Shown here: in pieces, positions 35,318-43,760 of the stretch | Position numbering within the stretch: the first letter of the stretch is position 1 | Layout: each line of letters starts with the position of its first letter | Assembly: GCA_030429455.1 (NCBI GenBank) | Contig: JAUIFC010000009.1 | Span: 1 to 47,246 of the forward strand | Reading direction: 5' to 3' | DNA from: Bacteroidia bacterium | GTDB lineage: Bacteria; Bacteroidota; Bacteroidia; Flavobacteriales; Flavobacteriaceae | Length of the DNA stretch: 47,246 nt | Notes under the pieces: model-generated | The model's input: only the letters and a program-made list of their open reading frames with translations | What the model was told of the DNA's origin: nothing | The model's database searches: none | Program-made: the position numbers and the translations under genes

Positions 35318-36982
35318 TCAATTAAGTTTTATAAGTGAGCCAGAAAGTTCTACTATTCCACCCGCTTTTATGTTAATCATCTGGCCTTCTATGTTTATAC
35401 TTCCTTGGCCATTTAAATTTATATCTCTCGTACTGTCTAAAGTTATCCCATCTGTATTCATGGTTATTTTATTGCTGTTTTCGTCTTCCAACACCAATCC
35501 TTTTTCTGTATCGCTTATCAAAAGCTTGTTTCCGTTTTGTGTGCTAATCTCCACAGTTTTGTCCTCGTCGTTGATAATTATTTTTGTCTGCTCTTTGGAT
35601 ACAATGCCTTGAATCTTATTATCCGCCTCTATCGGATATGGCATTGTGTTGGCACTGCTAAATAGTTTTCCTAAAATAACAGGAGTATCTGGATTATTAT
35701 TTATACAACCTAGTATAACCTCATCGCCAACTTCTGGGATAAAAAAAGCACCTCTGTCATTTCCAGCTTGAAAAGAAGACAATCTTGCCCAAACACCTTC
35801 AGCATCATCAGAAATTGAAGGAATTTTTACTTTTACTCTAAATTCGTTTTCAGGGTCATCTTCCAATTGTGTTACGACTCCTATTTGAAGTCCTTGCATG
35901 CTATTGGTTTGTCCCGTTAAGGATGCATTGCTAGGAATGCTCGTGTTAATGTTTTCGGCAAAAGATTTCGAGTTTTCTAAACCAAAAGAATATTCTGTTT
36001 CCCAATTTCCATTTTCTATGTGATGGTATTCGGAAGAGATCAGAAAGGCATCGCCATCAATTTGGGAGTTGATATTTTTAAATTCTAAATAATCTCCGCA
36101 TTTTGCTTTTAAATTACCAAAGGTTTTTACTTTGCCTTTAATTGAAGACAGCCTGTGTTTTGATGCTCTTGCTTTTGCTATTTGAGCAATGGTATCTGCC
36201 TTATAAGACGATTGACTCATGTCCAAAACCTCCTTACCACTGGCATGATGAGCTCCTGATGAACTTTCTTGACTTTCAATAGATTGTGATTCTGGATTCC
36301 AATAACGCACTTCTACATCTGCAACACATTCTTCCTTTTTAAGTTGAAACTCCTGTACGTTTGCTCCATTTTGTGCCAAATATTGCGATTCTTCAGGATC
36401 GTCTGTTATGTTTACTGTTTTGAAACTGCTTTCTCGAATTCTAGTCATCATCCCAAGACTATCAAGGTAACTCAGTAAATAATCCCATGGAGATAGTTGC
36501 TGTATTTTACTAATCGTTTCTTCGCCAAAAGCATCCAGTTGAACTTCATTGATCATTTGAATATCATTAAGAAATCGATCCATTTTTTCTGCGAATGTTT
36601 CGTCTGCATTTATTTCCTGTTGCCCCGTAAGTTTTACTGCAACATCTTTACATTCAATTTTTGTGACAAAACCATCTGTTCCTTCAGCGCTTTTTTCTAT
36701 ACGATAGACAATACCTTTAAACAGTGTTTCTGTACTTTCGCCCGTAAATATTTTTACTTCTATGTCGTCCGACAATTGTAAGTTATCACTTTGTAATGCA
36801 TTATCCTCTTGGTCTATTTGAGGATTTGAGGATATAAAAAAAAGTTTAGCTGTAGGGATTTTGTTTAGCTCATAATTGACATGTAGTTTTTTTAAAAGTG
36901 AATGCGTTCCATCATTATTACCATTGATGAGAATTTCAACTTCTACAATGTTATATTCTGGTATGTAAGGCGTGTCTGGCAT
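35318..36982 (-). CDS. eCIS VgrG-like central spike protein (Afp8-like)
   Basis: A 554-aa spike protein. The N-terminal 350 residues resemble the gp27-like hub domain (KLHVNYELNKIPTAKLFFI; GIVYRIEKSAEGTDGFVTKIECKDVAVKL; ISSEYHHIENGNWETEYSFGLE). The OB-fold starts near 370 with IGVVTQLEDDPENEFRVKVKIPSISDDAEGVWARL and continues with FIPEVGDEVILGCINNNPDTPVILGKLF, both diagnostic for VgrG/gp5 needles. The C-terminal β-helix is made of short repeats (KIIINDEDKTVEISTQNGN; SINIEGQMINIKAGGIVELSG). No extra toxin domain is fused at the end. Encoded 2 bp after the LysM protein. Confidence 0.93.
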   Translation of the reverse strand: MPDTPYIPEYNIVEVEILINGNNDGTHSLLKKLHVNYELNKIPTAKLFFISSNPQIDQEDNALQSDNLQLSDDIEVKIFTGESTETLFKGIVYRIEKSAEGTDGFVTKIECKDVAVKLTGQQEINADETFAEKMDRFLNDIQMINEVQLDAFGEETISKIQQLSPWDYLLSYLDSLGMMTRIRESSFKTVNITDDPEESQYLAQNGANVQEFQLKKEECVADVEVRYWNPESQSIESQESSSGAHHASGKEVLDMSQSSYKADTIAQIAKARASKHRLSSIKGKVKTFGNLKAKCGDYLEFKNINSQIDGDAFLISSEYHHIENGNWETEYSFGLENSKSFAENINTSIPSNASLTGQTNSMQGLQIGVVTQLEDDPENEFRVKVKIPSISDDAEGVWARLSSFQAGNDRGAFFIPEVGDEVILGCINNNPDTPVILGKLFSSANTMPYPIEADNKIQGIVSKEQTKIIINDEDKTVEISTQNGNKLLISDTEKGLVLEDENSNKITMNTDGITLDSTRDINLNGQGSINIEGQMINIKAGGIVELSGSLIKLN

Positions 36983-36984
36983 AC

Positions 36985-37752
36985 TTATTTAATTGGAGGA
37001 AAAAAAAGTTTTTGACCTGTTTTTAGTTTTCTAAAACTCAACAAATTGTTTGCCTTCGCAACATCGATGTAATATTTGTTTTGACTATAGGTCTTTTCCG
37101 CCATCAATGTAAAACTATCTTGTTGATTTACTGTTTTTACGTGTGTAACATCTGGGGATTGCTGATTTTGTTCAGCTTGCATTTCCGTTTGGGATTGCGT
37201 ACTCCTAAATTTGCAGGTAGCTTTTGCTCTAATGGGTCTTCCATCTCTTCTAAAAACACTGTATTGCACTTGCATACTTACAAGTCTGCATTTTAAGTCA
37301 AATTCGCCCCAAAGCAAATGAAGATAACGCGTTTGGTGTATGTCGCCACTGTAACCTAACAGCAAATTTTTAAACTGGCTTAATTCCTCTTCGATGGTAT
37401 CTGCTTCTTCAAAAGGATTGGTAATCGCTGGTTTAAGAACGTCTACCACGCTGTCTAACAATGGTAATTTTTCTACTTTACCTGTTTCGATTTTTGCTGG
37501 TGGCAAAACACCCGAACTGTCGAAAAGAAAGTCGAACGATACTTCCTGTCCAGCAATGCGATTGAATTTTAGATTTTGATTCGAAGCCCCCATTGCTTGA
37601 CTGTCACTAAACTGTACTTCGTGGTTGATTGTATAAGTATCTGGATTTACCTGAACAAAAATTGTACTGATGGCTTCATTTTCATTATAGTTATCGTTGG
37701 GATAAACCTCAATACGCATCTTATCAATTATTCCTAAAGCGCCTGCTATCAT
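36985..37752 (-). CDS. eCIS LysM-containing baseplate hub protein (Afp7-like)
   Basis: A 255-aa protein. The N-terminal domain contains the segment VQVNPDTYTINHEVQFSDSQAMGASNQNLKFNRIAGQEVSFDFLFD found in Afp7-type proteins. Residues 155-180 hold YLHLLWGEFDLKCRLVSMQVQYSVFRRDGRPIRAKATCKF, typical of the tube-to-hub adapter (gp53-like). The C-terminal 45 residues form a LysM motif (TYSQNKYYIDVAKANNLLSFRKLKTGQKLFFP) that could bind peptidoglycan or serve as a structural module. Its ATG overlaps the stop of the 57-aa gene (ATGA), so the two are translationally coupled. Confidence 0.9.
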   Translation of the reverse strand: MIAGALGIIDKMRIEVYPNDNYNENEAISTIFVQVNPDTYTINHEVQFSDSQAMGASNQNLKFNRIAGQEVSFDFLFDSSGVLPPAKIETGKVEKLPLLDSVVDVLKPAITNPFEEADTIEEELSQFKNLLLGYSGDIHQTRYLHLLWGEFDLKCRLVSMQVQYSVFRRDGRPIRAKATCKFRSTQSQTEMQAEQNQQSPDVTHVKTVNQQDSFTLMAEKTYSQNKYYIDVAKANNLLSFRKLKTGQKLFFPPIK

Positions 37753-37922
37753 CGTTCTTGATATTCTTTAAGTTTTTCTAATACTTCTCTAGTACACTTT
37801 TTTACAATTTCGGTTTTAAACTGCTCTAAATCTTGCTCTCTTTTTGGAACTTTCAATTCTGGTTTTATTGGTGTTTCATCTACAACAACCTTTACCACTA
37901 ACTCTTTAATTTCAATTGCCAT
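37749..37922 (-). CDS. DUF5908-family small eCIS protein
   Basis: A 57-aa protein, easy to miss. It starts at ATG 37922 as MAIEIKELVVKVVVDE, continues TPIKPELKVPKREQDLEQFK, and ends in a basic helix (CTREVLEKLKEYQER) before TGA at 37749-37751. The (P/A)IEIKELVVKVVV opening is the signature of the DUF5908 family, small proteins found at this position in Bacteroidota contractile-injection loci. Role unknown; perhaps a baseplate or assembly adaptor. It lies 10 bp after the second tube gene and overlaps the LysM gene in the sequence ATGA. A purely length-based gene caller could skip it. Confidence 0.85.
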   Translation of the reverse strand: MAIEIKELVVKVVVDETPIKPELKVPKREQDLEQFKTEIVKKCTREVLEKLKEYQER

Positions 37923-37932
37923 GACATCTTGT

Positions 37933-38385
37933 TTATGGAATAGGTAATTCTTTAAAATATTGATATTTTAATGTAAATGTTTCTATGACCAATTTGTTTT
38001 CTTCAGCATTAAATTCTGAGGTTTCAAAGGAAATTGGTATCGCTTGAGACACATACCAAACTTTCATTGGATTGTGATTTTCGTTAAGCAGAGAAATAAC
38101 CAAGTTTGCGGGATGATATACAAAATCATTAAGTGCTTTGGTAATCCACATTTTCAGTCCAGACAGTTCGTTCGTGAGGCCACGCGTTAATACCAAGTTG
38201 TCATAAGTGGCTCGTTTAGGTAGCGTAATCTTATATTGATTTTGTCCACCTTCGGAAATAGTTTCAGTTTCCATTGTTGCTTTTAGACCTGTAACACTTT
38301 GAAATTTAGTATCTATACTAAACTGTGGTAAAAGCTCAAAAACAACAGAGAAATGAAATCCACTTAATGGCATAGTACCCGACAT
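37933..38385 (-). CDS. eCIS tube protein 2 (Afp5-like, baseplate-proximal)
   Basis: A 150-aa Hcp-fold tail tube protein. It begins PLSGFHFSVVFELLP, contains the T4 gp19-type segment GQNQYKITLPKRATYDNLVLTRG, and has the ISLLNENH-like motif (VISLLNENHNPMKVWYVSQA) shared with the other tube gene. The second tube copy next to the LysM hub suggests the ring that adapts tube to spike, as Afp5 does. It differs from tube 1 in the surface loop (METETISEGGQNQYK), as expected for an adapter. The start lies 3 bp downstream of the first tube gene. Confidence 0.88.
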   Translation of the reverse strand: MSGTMPLSGFHFSVVFELLPQFSIDTKFQSVTGLKATMETETISEGGQNQYKITLPKRATYDNLVLTRGLTNELSGLKMWITKALNDFVYHPANLVISLLNENHNPMKVWYVSQAIPISFETSEFNAEENKLVIETFTLKYQYFKELPIP

Positions 38386-38388
38386 ACT

Positions 38389-38823
38389 TTAGACGTGTTC
38401 CATGGTAAATCCATGATTAGCAATTTCTACAGTGTCGATGGCGTTTGCATTTTCATCTGCTTTCAAATCGGTACACTTTAAAGAAACTATAAAACAGTCT
38501 TTCACTTTCCAAACCACAGAGGGTTCATGATTTTCATTTAGAAGCGAAATGGTAATGTCTCGTTTTTCAACCGTGTTCATTGCTACGGTGTTGTACCATT
38601 CATAAAATTCGTTATCGTTATGAAAAACACCGCGCTTAAGGGTAATATTACTCAGTTTATGCATTCCTGGCATTTTTCGTTTGAAATATTCGGGACTTGC
38701 ACCATCTCTATATTCTAAGATTTCTAATTCTTTATTTAGTCCAGATACTTCAGAAAAGCCTATTCGTGTGCCACCCCAGTCTACACTAAAATGGAATTTT
38801 GGTAATGGAAAACTTGCTGCCAT
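38389..38823 (-). CDS. eCIS main tube protein (Afp1-like)
   Basis: A 144-aa tail tube protein that should polymerise into the inner tube. Key segments: FPLPKFHFSVDWGGTRIGFSEVSGLNKELEILEYRDG (first β-hairpin), FKRKMPGMHKLSNITLKRGVFHNDNEFYEWYN and the conserved ISLLNENHEPSVVWKVKDCFIV. All are standard for the T4 gp19/Hcp-fold family of phage and CIS tubes. It is the gene after the sheath, and the spacing (15 bp) and order (sheath, tube, tube) match known loci. The main tube is normally the most abundant subunit together with the sheath. Confidence 0.92.
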   Translation of the reverse strand: MAASFPLPKFHFSVDWGGTRIGFSEVSGLNKELEILEYRDGASPEYFKRKMPGMHKLSNITLKRGVFHNDNEFYEWYNTVAMNTVEKRDITISLLNENHEPSVVWKVKDCFIVSLKCTDLKADENANAIDTVEIANHGFTMEHV

Positions 38824-38838
38824 AATCTACTATTTTTA

Positions 38839-40743
38839 TTATGATTTTTGTTGAGTTTGAATAAATTCAAGAATGATAAATTCTGCTGGTCGCGAAGGTG
38901 CATATCCAATTTTGACAATCAATCTACCTTCGTTGATGTCTTGAGCAGACATGGTTTGGTTCAGGCCTACACTTACAAAGAAAGCATCTTCTGGTTTAGC
39001 TCCAGCTAAAGCACCATCTCTCCATAAGGTCGTCAGGTAATTTTCTATCATGCCTTTGACATTGACCCATGTTTGTTTCACATTAGGTTCGAAAACAAAG
39101 TTCATACAAGCTTTTTTTGATGACTCTTGAATCATATTTGCTAATCGACGCACATTTATGTAACGCCAATCGTTGCTATTGCCGTCCAAAGTTCTTGCAC
39201 CCCAAACTAATAGACCTCTGCCAGAAAATTTGCGAATAGCATTGATAGATTTTCCTGATTCGTGAATGTTCATGTTCTCTTGTTCCTTGGAGGTAATATC
39301 GTCGGTAAGACCAATGATGCCATTTATACTCACATTTGCAGGTGCTTTCCAAACACCTCTGGACCCATCCACATTGGCATATATTCCTGCTATGGCTCCA
39401 CTTGGCGGCACAGTATTCATACTACTGTTTAAACCTGCAATAAGGCTTGGATAAATAGGTAATTGAGACACCAAATCGTTTTCTTTCTTTAGACTATATT
39501 CTTCAATTGCAGACACTACAGAGTTAACGGTATTTACTATTTGAGTATGCAATTTGTTAAGGTGTGCTTCTGCTTTTGGGTAGCTGACTTCGTTGTCACC
39601 AGAATCAGGGTTTGCACTTATTTTTTTGGCATATTGATTTCCAGCGCTTGTAACTGCAAAGTCGGCCACACCACCTTTCCAACTGGCATTGTTAAAGCTG
39701 TTGTCCATGGCGCCATCAAGTACATTTGTATACGTGGTATCTGTAAAACCGTCTATCTGTGCTTCAAAATCAAAGAGTTTTTGAGCCAGAGGTTTTAAGG
39801 CATTGCTTACCATTCCTGCTACAAAGTCTTGTAATTTATAGGATACATGATTACTAAGCGTTGTAGGATTTTTAAATAGACCAAGTAAATTCCAGCATTT
39901 TGTAACGTATGCATTTACCTTTGCTTCGTCATTTACAGGAGAAGCTGGTTTTGTTTTATCTGTTTTTAGAGGATCCGAAGTCCAAGAGGTCTCCAAAGCT
40001 GAATACTCAGCATGCATGGTTTCATACCCAGATATGGCATCAATCAGGTTAGGATACTTGGCCTTAAAGTCAATGTTATTCCCTTGAATATCCATAAAAC
40101 GAAAGGCATAGGTAAAACTTGATTGTAAATAGGGATAATAAGATGCGCCATATTTTAGGTTTTGATTGCCAACAGCATCTCTAAAATCTTCAGAATCTTG
40201 TTCTAATCCGTTCGCCGTTTTTTGCACAACATCCATAATGCAAAACCTGTCCATGAGTTCTGCGCATTGCATGAGCGCATGGCTCTGTACTAAGCCCAAA
40301 TTCGTAGCTTCGAGGTTAACGCCATCGGGAAATAACAAAAGTGTGACTTCATCCACTTTTTCCAATAAATCTAAACCATCATTAAAAGGATCGGCAGAAG
40401 CAAACGGTGTTGCAGAATCGTAATCTCCTATTGAGACAATGTAGCACTCGCCACCGCCATTGGCAAAAAACAAGCGTAAGCTATTGTACATTTTAAATTT
40501 ACTTTCGGTAACATCGAACGTAAAGTTGCCTCCAGATTCGTTGATCGAAATCGACGCAGGTTTTGGAGCACCTCCAAAGAAGTTTTCATATTCTAGTAGC
40601 GAAGTCACCTTGGTAGGCTCTGAAGGTCCTTTCTCTGTGTAGCCAACAAAGCCAGGAATGGCTGTTGCAACTTGAGCAATACTCGGAGGAAACCCATTTA
40701 TTTCATGGATGTACACTCCAGGTGTTTTAATTGAACTTATCAT
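38839..40743 (-). CDS. eCIS contractile sheath protein
   Basis: A 634-aa sheath subunit. The N-terminal arm TPGVYIHEINGFPPSIAQVATAIPGFVGYTEKGP and the C-terminal fold GRGLLVWGARTLDGNSNDWRYINVRRL, followed by EPNVKQTWVNVKGMIENYL and a terminal strand ending in ILEFIQTQ, are the conserved interlocking parts of contractile sheaths. Between residues 85 and 470 is a large, less conserved insertion that should project from the particle surface and could carry host- or environment-specific features. Only one sheath gene is present, unlike the three of AFP-type loci from Serratia. It is the second gene of the operon, 12 bp after the tail terminator. Confidence 0.95.
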   Translation of the reverse strand: MISSIKTPGVYIHEINGFPPSIAQVATAIPGFVGYTEKGPSEPTKVTSLLEYENFFGGAPKPASISINESGGNFTFDVTESKFKMYNSLRLFFANGGGECYIVSIGDYDSATPFASADPFNDGLDLLEKVDEVTLLLFPDGVNLEATNLGLVQSHALMQCAELMDRFCIMDVVQKTANGLEQDSEDFRDAVGNQNLKYGASYYPYLQSSFTYAFRFMDIQGNNIDFKAKYPNLIDAISGYETMHAEYSALETSWTSDPLKTDKTKPASPVNDEAKVNAYVTKCWNLLGLFKNPTTLSNHVSYKLQDFVAGMVSNALKPLAQKLFDFEAQIDGFTDTTYTNVLDGAMDNSFNNASWKGGVADFAVTSAGNQYAKKISANPDSGDNEVSYPKAEAHLNKLHTQIVNTVNSVVSAIEEYSLKKENDLVSQLPIYPSLIAGLNSSMNTVPPSGAIAGIYANVDGSRGVWKAPANVSINGIIGLTDDITSKEQENMNIHESGKSINAIRKFSGRGLLVWGARTLDGNSNDWRYINVRRLANMIQESSKKACMNFVFEPNVKQTWVNVKGMIENYLTTLWRDGALAGAKPEDAFFVSVGLNQTMSAQDINEGRLIVKIGYAPSRPAEFIILEFIQTQQKS

Positions 40744-40755
40744 ATCGTTTAGGTT

Positions 40756-41412
40756 TTATGTATTTAAAATAATGTCGTCACTCTCTTCAATAAGCCCAGC
40801 ACTATCGTCGGGATCGTTATTCCAAAGTTTTAGTTTTACTTTTTCAATCACTTCTCCACCATCTTCTAACTGATGTTGAATGGTTATCATTCGCATTTTA
40901 TAAAGTACAGAAGGCATATATTTATTGCCTAGCATGGACCATAATTGATTAAGCTCGCTTATCGATAAGTTTTCCATGTCTAGAATAAGTTTTGTATGAT
41001 TCGTTGTACTGGGGTCGACTTCGGTTGTTCCATTGATATAAAAGACATGTTGCTCTTGAAAACAACGAATAACATGCTCTAACTTTGTAATGCCAGCTTG
41101 GTACTTTTCAGTTTTTTGTTCCTGATTATAAGAAGAGAACAGTAATGATAATACCAAATTCTTCGCTGGATTTTTATATTTACTAATTGAAGAAGACGGA
41201 TTACTATTTGCAACATAAACATTTGGTGTTCTGGAAATGATATCTTCTTGAATATTTACAACAGAAAGGGTTATGGGTGTGGATGAAGGCAAAAACTGAT
41301 CTCCATCGTTAAGTGTTGCGATATTGTATAATTCCACAATAGAACCAACATTAGCATTGTAATCATCAATTTTGGACTTTAAGAATTGTAATGCCTGATT
41401 TATAACATCCAC
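40756..41412 (-). CDS. eCIS tail terminator/cap protein (DUF4255, Afp16-like)
   Basis: A 218-aa protein of the DUF4255 (Pvc16 N-terminal) family, which caps the end of the sheath and tube far from the baseplate. It starts with a GTG codon (41412-41410), the only start available before an in-frame stop upstream. Motifs: VINQALQFLKSKIDDYNAN at the N-terminus, ITLSVVNIQEDIISRTPNVYV in the middle, and MENLSISELNQLWSMLGNKYMPSVLYKMRMITIQ near the end, all typical. It is the first gene of the operon, so transcription should begin just upstream. Confidence 0.9.
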   Translation of the reverse strand: MDVINQALQFLKSKIDDYNANVGSIVELYNIATLNDGDQFLPSSTPITLSVVNIQEDIISRTPNVYVANSNPSSSISKYKNPAKNLVLSLLFSSYNQEQKTEKYQAGITKLEHVIRCFQEQHVFYINGTTEVDPSTTNHTKLILDMENLSISELNQLWSMLGNKYMPSVLYKMRMITIQHQLEDGGEVIEKVKLKLWNNDPDDSAGLIEESDDIILNT

Positions 41413-41450
41413 TTTGTTAATTTTTTAAATGAAAAAGGATTTTTGCCCCT

Positions 41451-41483
41451 CAAATTTAACAAAATATATGTAAACCTTTACAA
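41451..41483 (-). promoter_or_regulatory. Candidate promoter of the eCIS operon
   Basis: On the minus strand a TTG (complement of 41481-41483) is followed after 22 nt by TAAATTTG (complement of 41451-41458), which fits the Bacteroidota pattern TTG-N17-23-TAnnTTTG. It ends about 38 nt before the GTG start of the DUF4255 gene. It is the only good match in the 192-bp divergent spacer for that strand. No operator was identified. Confidence 0.55.
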
Positions 41484-41604
41484 AAAATAACATTTTATCT
41501 ATGTTATCAAATTGTTACCTGTTTTGAATATGGGCTATTGGCATTATTTTAGGACACAATTTCTTCATTGAAATTTTACTTGAACAGAAATAAAACAAAA
41601 AACG

Positions 41605-42555
41605 ATGAAAACACTAGTAAACAAAACATACAGAAGCCTCTTTCTTTTGCTGTCAACAATATCATTTTTGAGCTGCAAGAGTGAAAGTGTTTCTTATTTT
41701 GACCAAGCTCCACCTTCAACTATTCCTGAGTTGTTTGCCCCTAATATAATCAATACAGATAGTATTGAATTGAATGTGGTTTTTAACAGCGACCATACAG
41801 AACTATTCTTTTCCCGAATTATTGATAACAGTTTTATCATTCACCATTCTGAACTAAAAAATGGCCAATGGTCTGCCATCAAACCCATTCAACTATTTGA
41901 TGATGTTTTGGTTTCCATTGCTTGTGATCCAACCATTTCTAAAGATGGAAAAACCATGTACTTTTTGGGGGTTGATCCCAAACTTTATAAAAAGGATTAT
42001 ACCCCTGAAGAGCTTTACAAAATTCCTCCAGATATATACCAAAGTAAAAAAGTAAATGGCAAGTGGCAGTTGGCAACTAAAGTAGGCTTTTCTGTTTCTA
42101 CAGAATTTTTTGAAACCTATCCTGTAGTGACCTCAGATGGGAGTTTGTATTTTAAATCAAATAGACCAAGTGCTAATGGCGGAATGAATACCTATCGTAC
42201 ACAGTTTTTAGGAAATGGCAAATTTGACATGCCAAAACTTATAGATTTTAAAACAAAAAATAAAAAGCTAATTACCTATGTTTCTCCAGATGAACACTAT
42301 GCAATTACTAATGGGCAAGGTAAATTTCAAATAAGCTATAATATTAATGGTAGGTGGTCAAACCCCATAGAAATACCCTTAACCTATGAGCCTCACTGGA
42401 GGTATTATGCACCCTATATGACATCGGACGGAAAGTATTTTATCTTCTCTAGAAGATATAACAAGCCTAATACAAAAGGTTGGGCTGGTGTGAAAAAAGG
42501 TGAAGTGTATTGGGTAAAGGCAGATTTTATAAAAAAACTCAAACCTAATCCCTAA
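41605..42555 (+). CDS. PD40-type lipoprotein
   Basis: A 316-aa exported lipoprotein. The N-terminus LFLLLSTISFLSCKSES is a type II signal peptide with Cys25. The rest resembles a TolB/PD40 β-propeller: repeated SDHTELFFSRI, SKDGKTMYFLG, TSDGSLYFKSNRP, SPDEHYAIT and TSDGKYFIFSRR. Such proteins are common next to LytTR regulators and hydrolases in Bacteroidota; function unknown. It is divergently transcribed from the injection system with 192 bp between, so it is probably regulated separately. The truncated gene at 47014 encodes a related N-terminus. Confidence 0.82.
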   Translation: MKTLVNKTYRSLFLLLSTISFLSCKSESVSYFDQAPPSTIPELFAPNIINTDSIELNVVFNSDHTELFFSRIIDNSFIIHHSELKNGQWSAIKPIQLFDDVLVSIACDPTISKDGKTMYFLGVDPKLYKKDYTPEELYKIPPDIYQSKKVNGKWQLATKVGFSVSTEFFETYPVVTSDGSLYFKSNRPSANGGMNTYRTQFLGNGKFDMPKLIDFKTKNKKLITYVSPDEHYAITNGQGKFQISYNINGRWSNPIEIPLTYEPHWRYYAPYMTSDGKYFIFSRRYNKPNTKGWAGVKKGEVYWVKADFIKKLKPNP

Positions 42556-42614
42556 TTCTGTAATAGGTTGTCAAACAATAGTTTATTAAACGTCTGTTAT
42601 AGTAAAATTTCAAA

Positions 42615-43596
42615 ATGATAAAACAATCCGTTACTTATATTTTTTCACTGTCTCTTTTTTCATGAGTCAAACTATGGTTGCCATAATAATTTTATAAAAT
42701 CTTTGGAATTCGATTCCATAACGATTGGTCCAATTCACAAAATAAATTCTACAATATTAAAGGAAGAACAAGAAATAATGGTGTCTCTTCCCAAAGATTA
42801 TGCAAATGCTAATACCCGATATTCTATGCCTTATTTAACTGATGGCTTTCAGAACGTAGAACTTGTTAGAGGTTCAGTATAATTATTACCGAGAACTGGA
42901 CACCTACCACCGACTATTATTGTTGGAATAAAAAGCATCAACCGAGTAAGAGGCTTTAAATTTACAAAAAGCGAAAGGGACCCTGAGAGTTGCGGTGGAA
43001 CTATGTTTCTGTCTTTTAATAAGAATGAACTTATTCCTTATATCGATAAATCCTGCAGAATAAACTACATTAGGATTTTGAAAGGGCATTCTTTAGGTGG
43101 TCTTTTTGCGGCTACCATACTTATAGAACAACCGCAATTGTTTTCAAACTACATCATTATGAGTCCAGCATTATGGTGGAATGGCGAAGAACTAACGCGA
43201 AAAGCAATAGCCAACCTAATGGAAAACCAAAGCATTGAAAAAATGGTGTTTTTCGGAATCGGGAAAGAGGAGTCTGGCGCAGACTATGGAATGCGCAAAG
43301 AGTTGACCAATTTTATTGATGTGTTAAACGCAAAAAATATAAACGGACTAAATATTAGGCATAAAGAATTCGAAGGTGAAGGCCACATGTCATCGCCATT
43401 ACGTTCCAATTACTTCGGATTAAAACATGTGTTTTCAGATTTAAAGTATTCTAATGCGTTTATCTCCAATTTTAGTATTGAAAACTTTTTAGAAGAAGAA
43501 AACAAAATCATTGCGGAATACGGAGATAGTGCCAAACGAACAGGCGAGGCTTACTACAACTTATGCTCTGTCATCTATAAAATCAATCTATCTTGA
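42615..43596 (+). pseudogene. Decayed α/β-hydrolase (esterase D-like) gene
   Basis: A serine esterase of the esterase_phd/YbbA type, broken in the N-terminal half. The signal-peptide frame (MIKQSVTYIFSLSLFS) ends in TGA near 42665, but shifting frame gives the expected FFMSQ continuation, so a small deletion is likely. A long in-frame stretch follows (SITIGPIHKINSTILKEEQEIMVSLP...) interrupted by TAA at 42880-42882. After it the family sequence resumes in the same frame (PPTIIVGIKSINRVRGF, then ELIPYIDKSCR). The catalytic GHSLGGLFAA and the FEGEGHMSS histidine remain. The ATG at 43003 only gives a fragment, so the product is probably inactive. Confidence 0.75.
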
Positions 43597-43760
43597 GCGA
43601 TTATTGTATTTAAGTAAAGTATTGAAGTTTACCCATATGACTTAATTTAATTACCACTTTAGCCAAACTTGAAGAGAAAAGAGGCTGAAGCCAAGCAGAC
43701 TAAACCACACGACATTTAAAAAAGACTTATTGTCATTAGAAAACTGTCCATAAGTTATTC

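Noticed and set aside
20721-41412. Prophage interpretation of the tail-like locus
   Set aside because: No capsid, portal, terminase, integrase or lysis genes are present, while DUF4157 and the AAA+ ATPase are typical of eCIS.
20721-41412. Type VI secretion interpretation
   Set aside because: The DUF4255 cap, LysM hub, tape measure and AAA+ ATPase fit AFP-type particles. No TssJLM membrane complex or TssK genes are seen.
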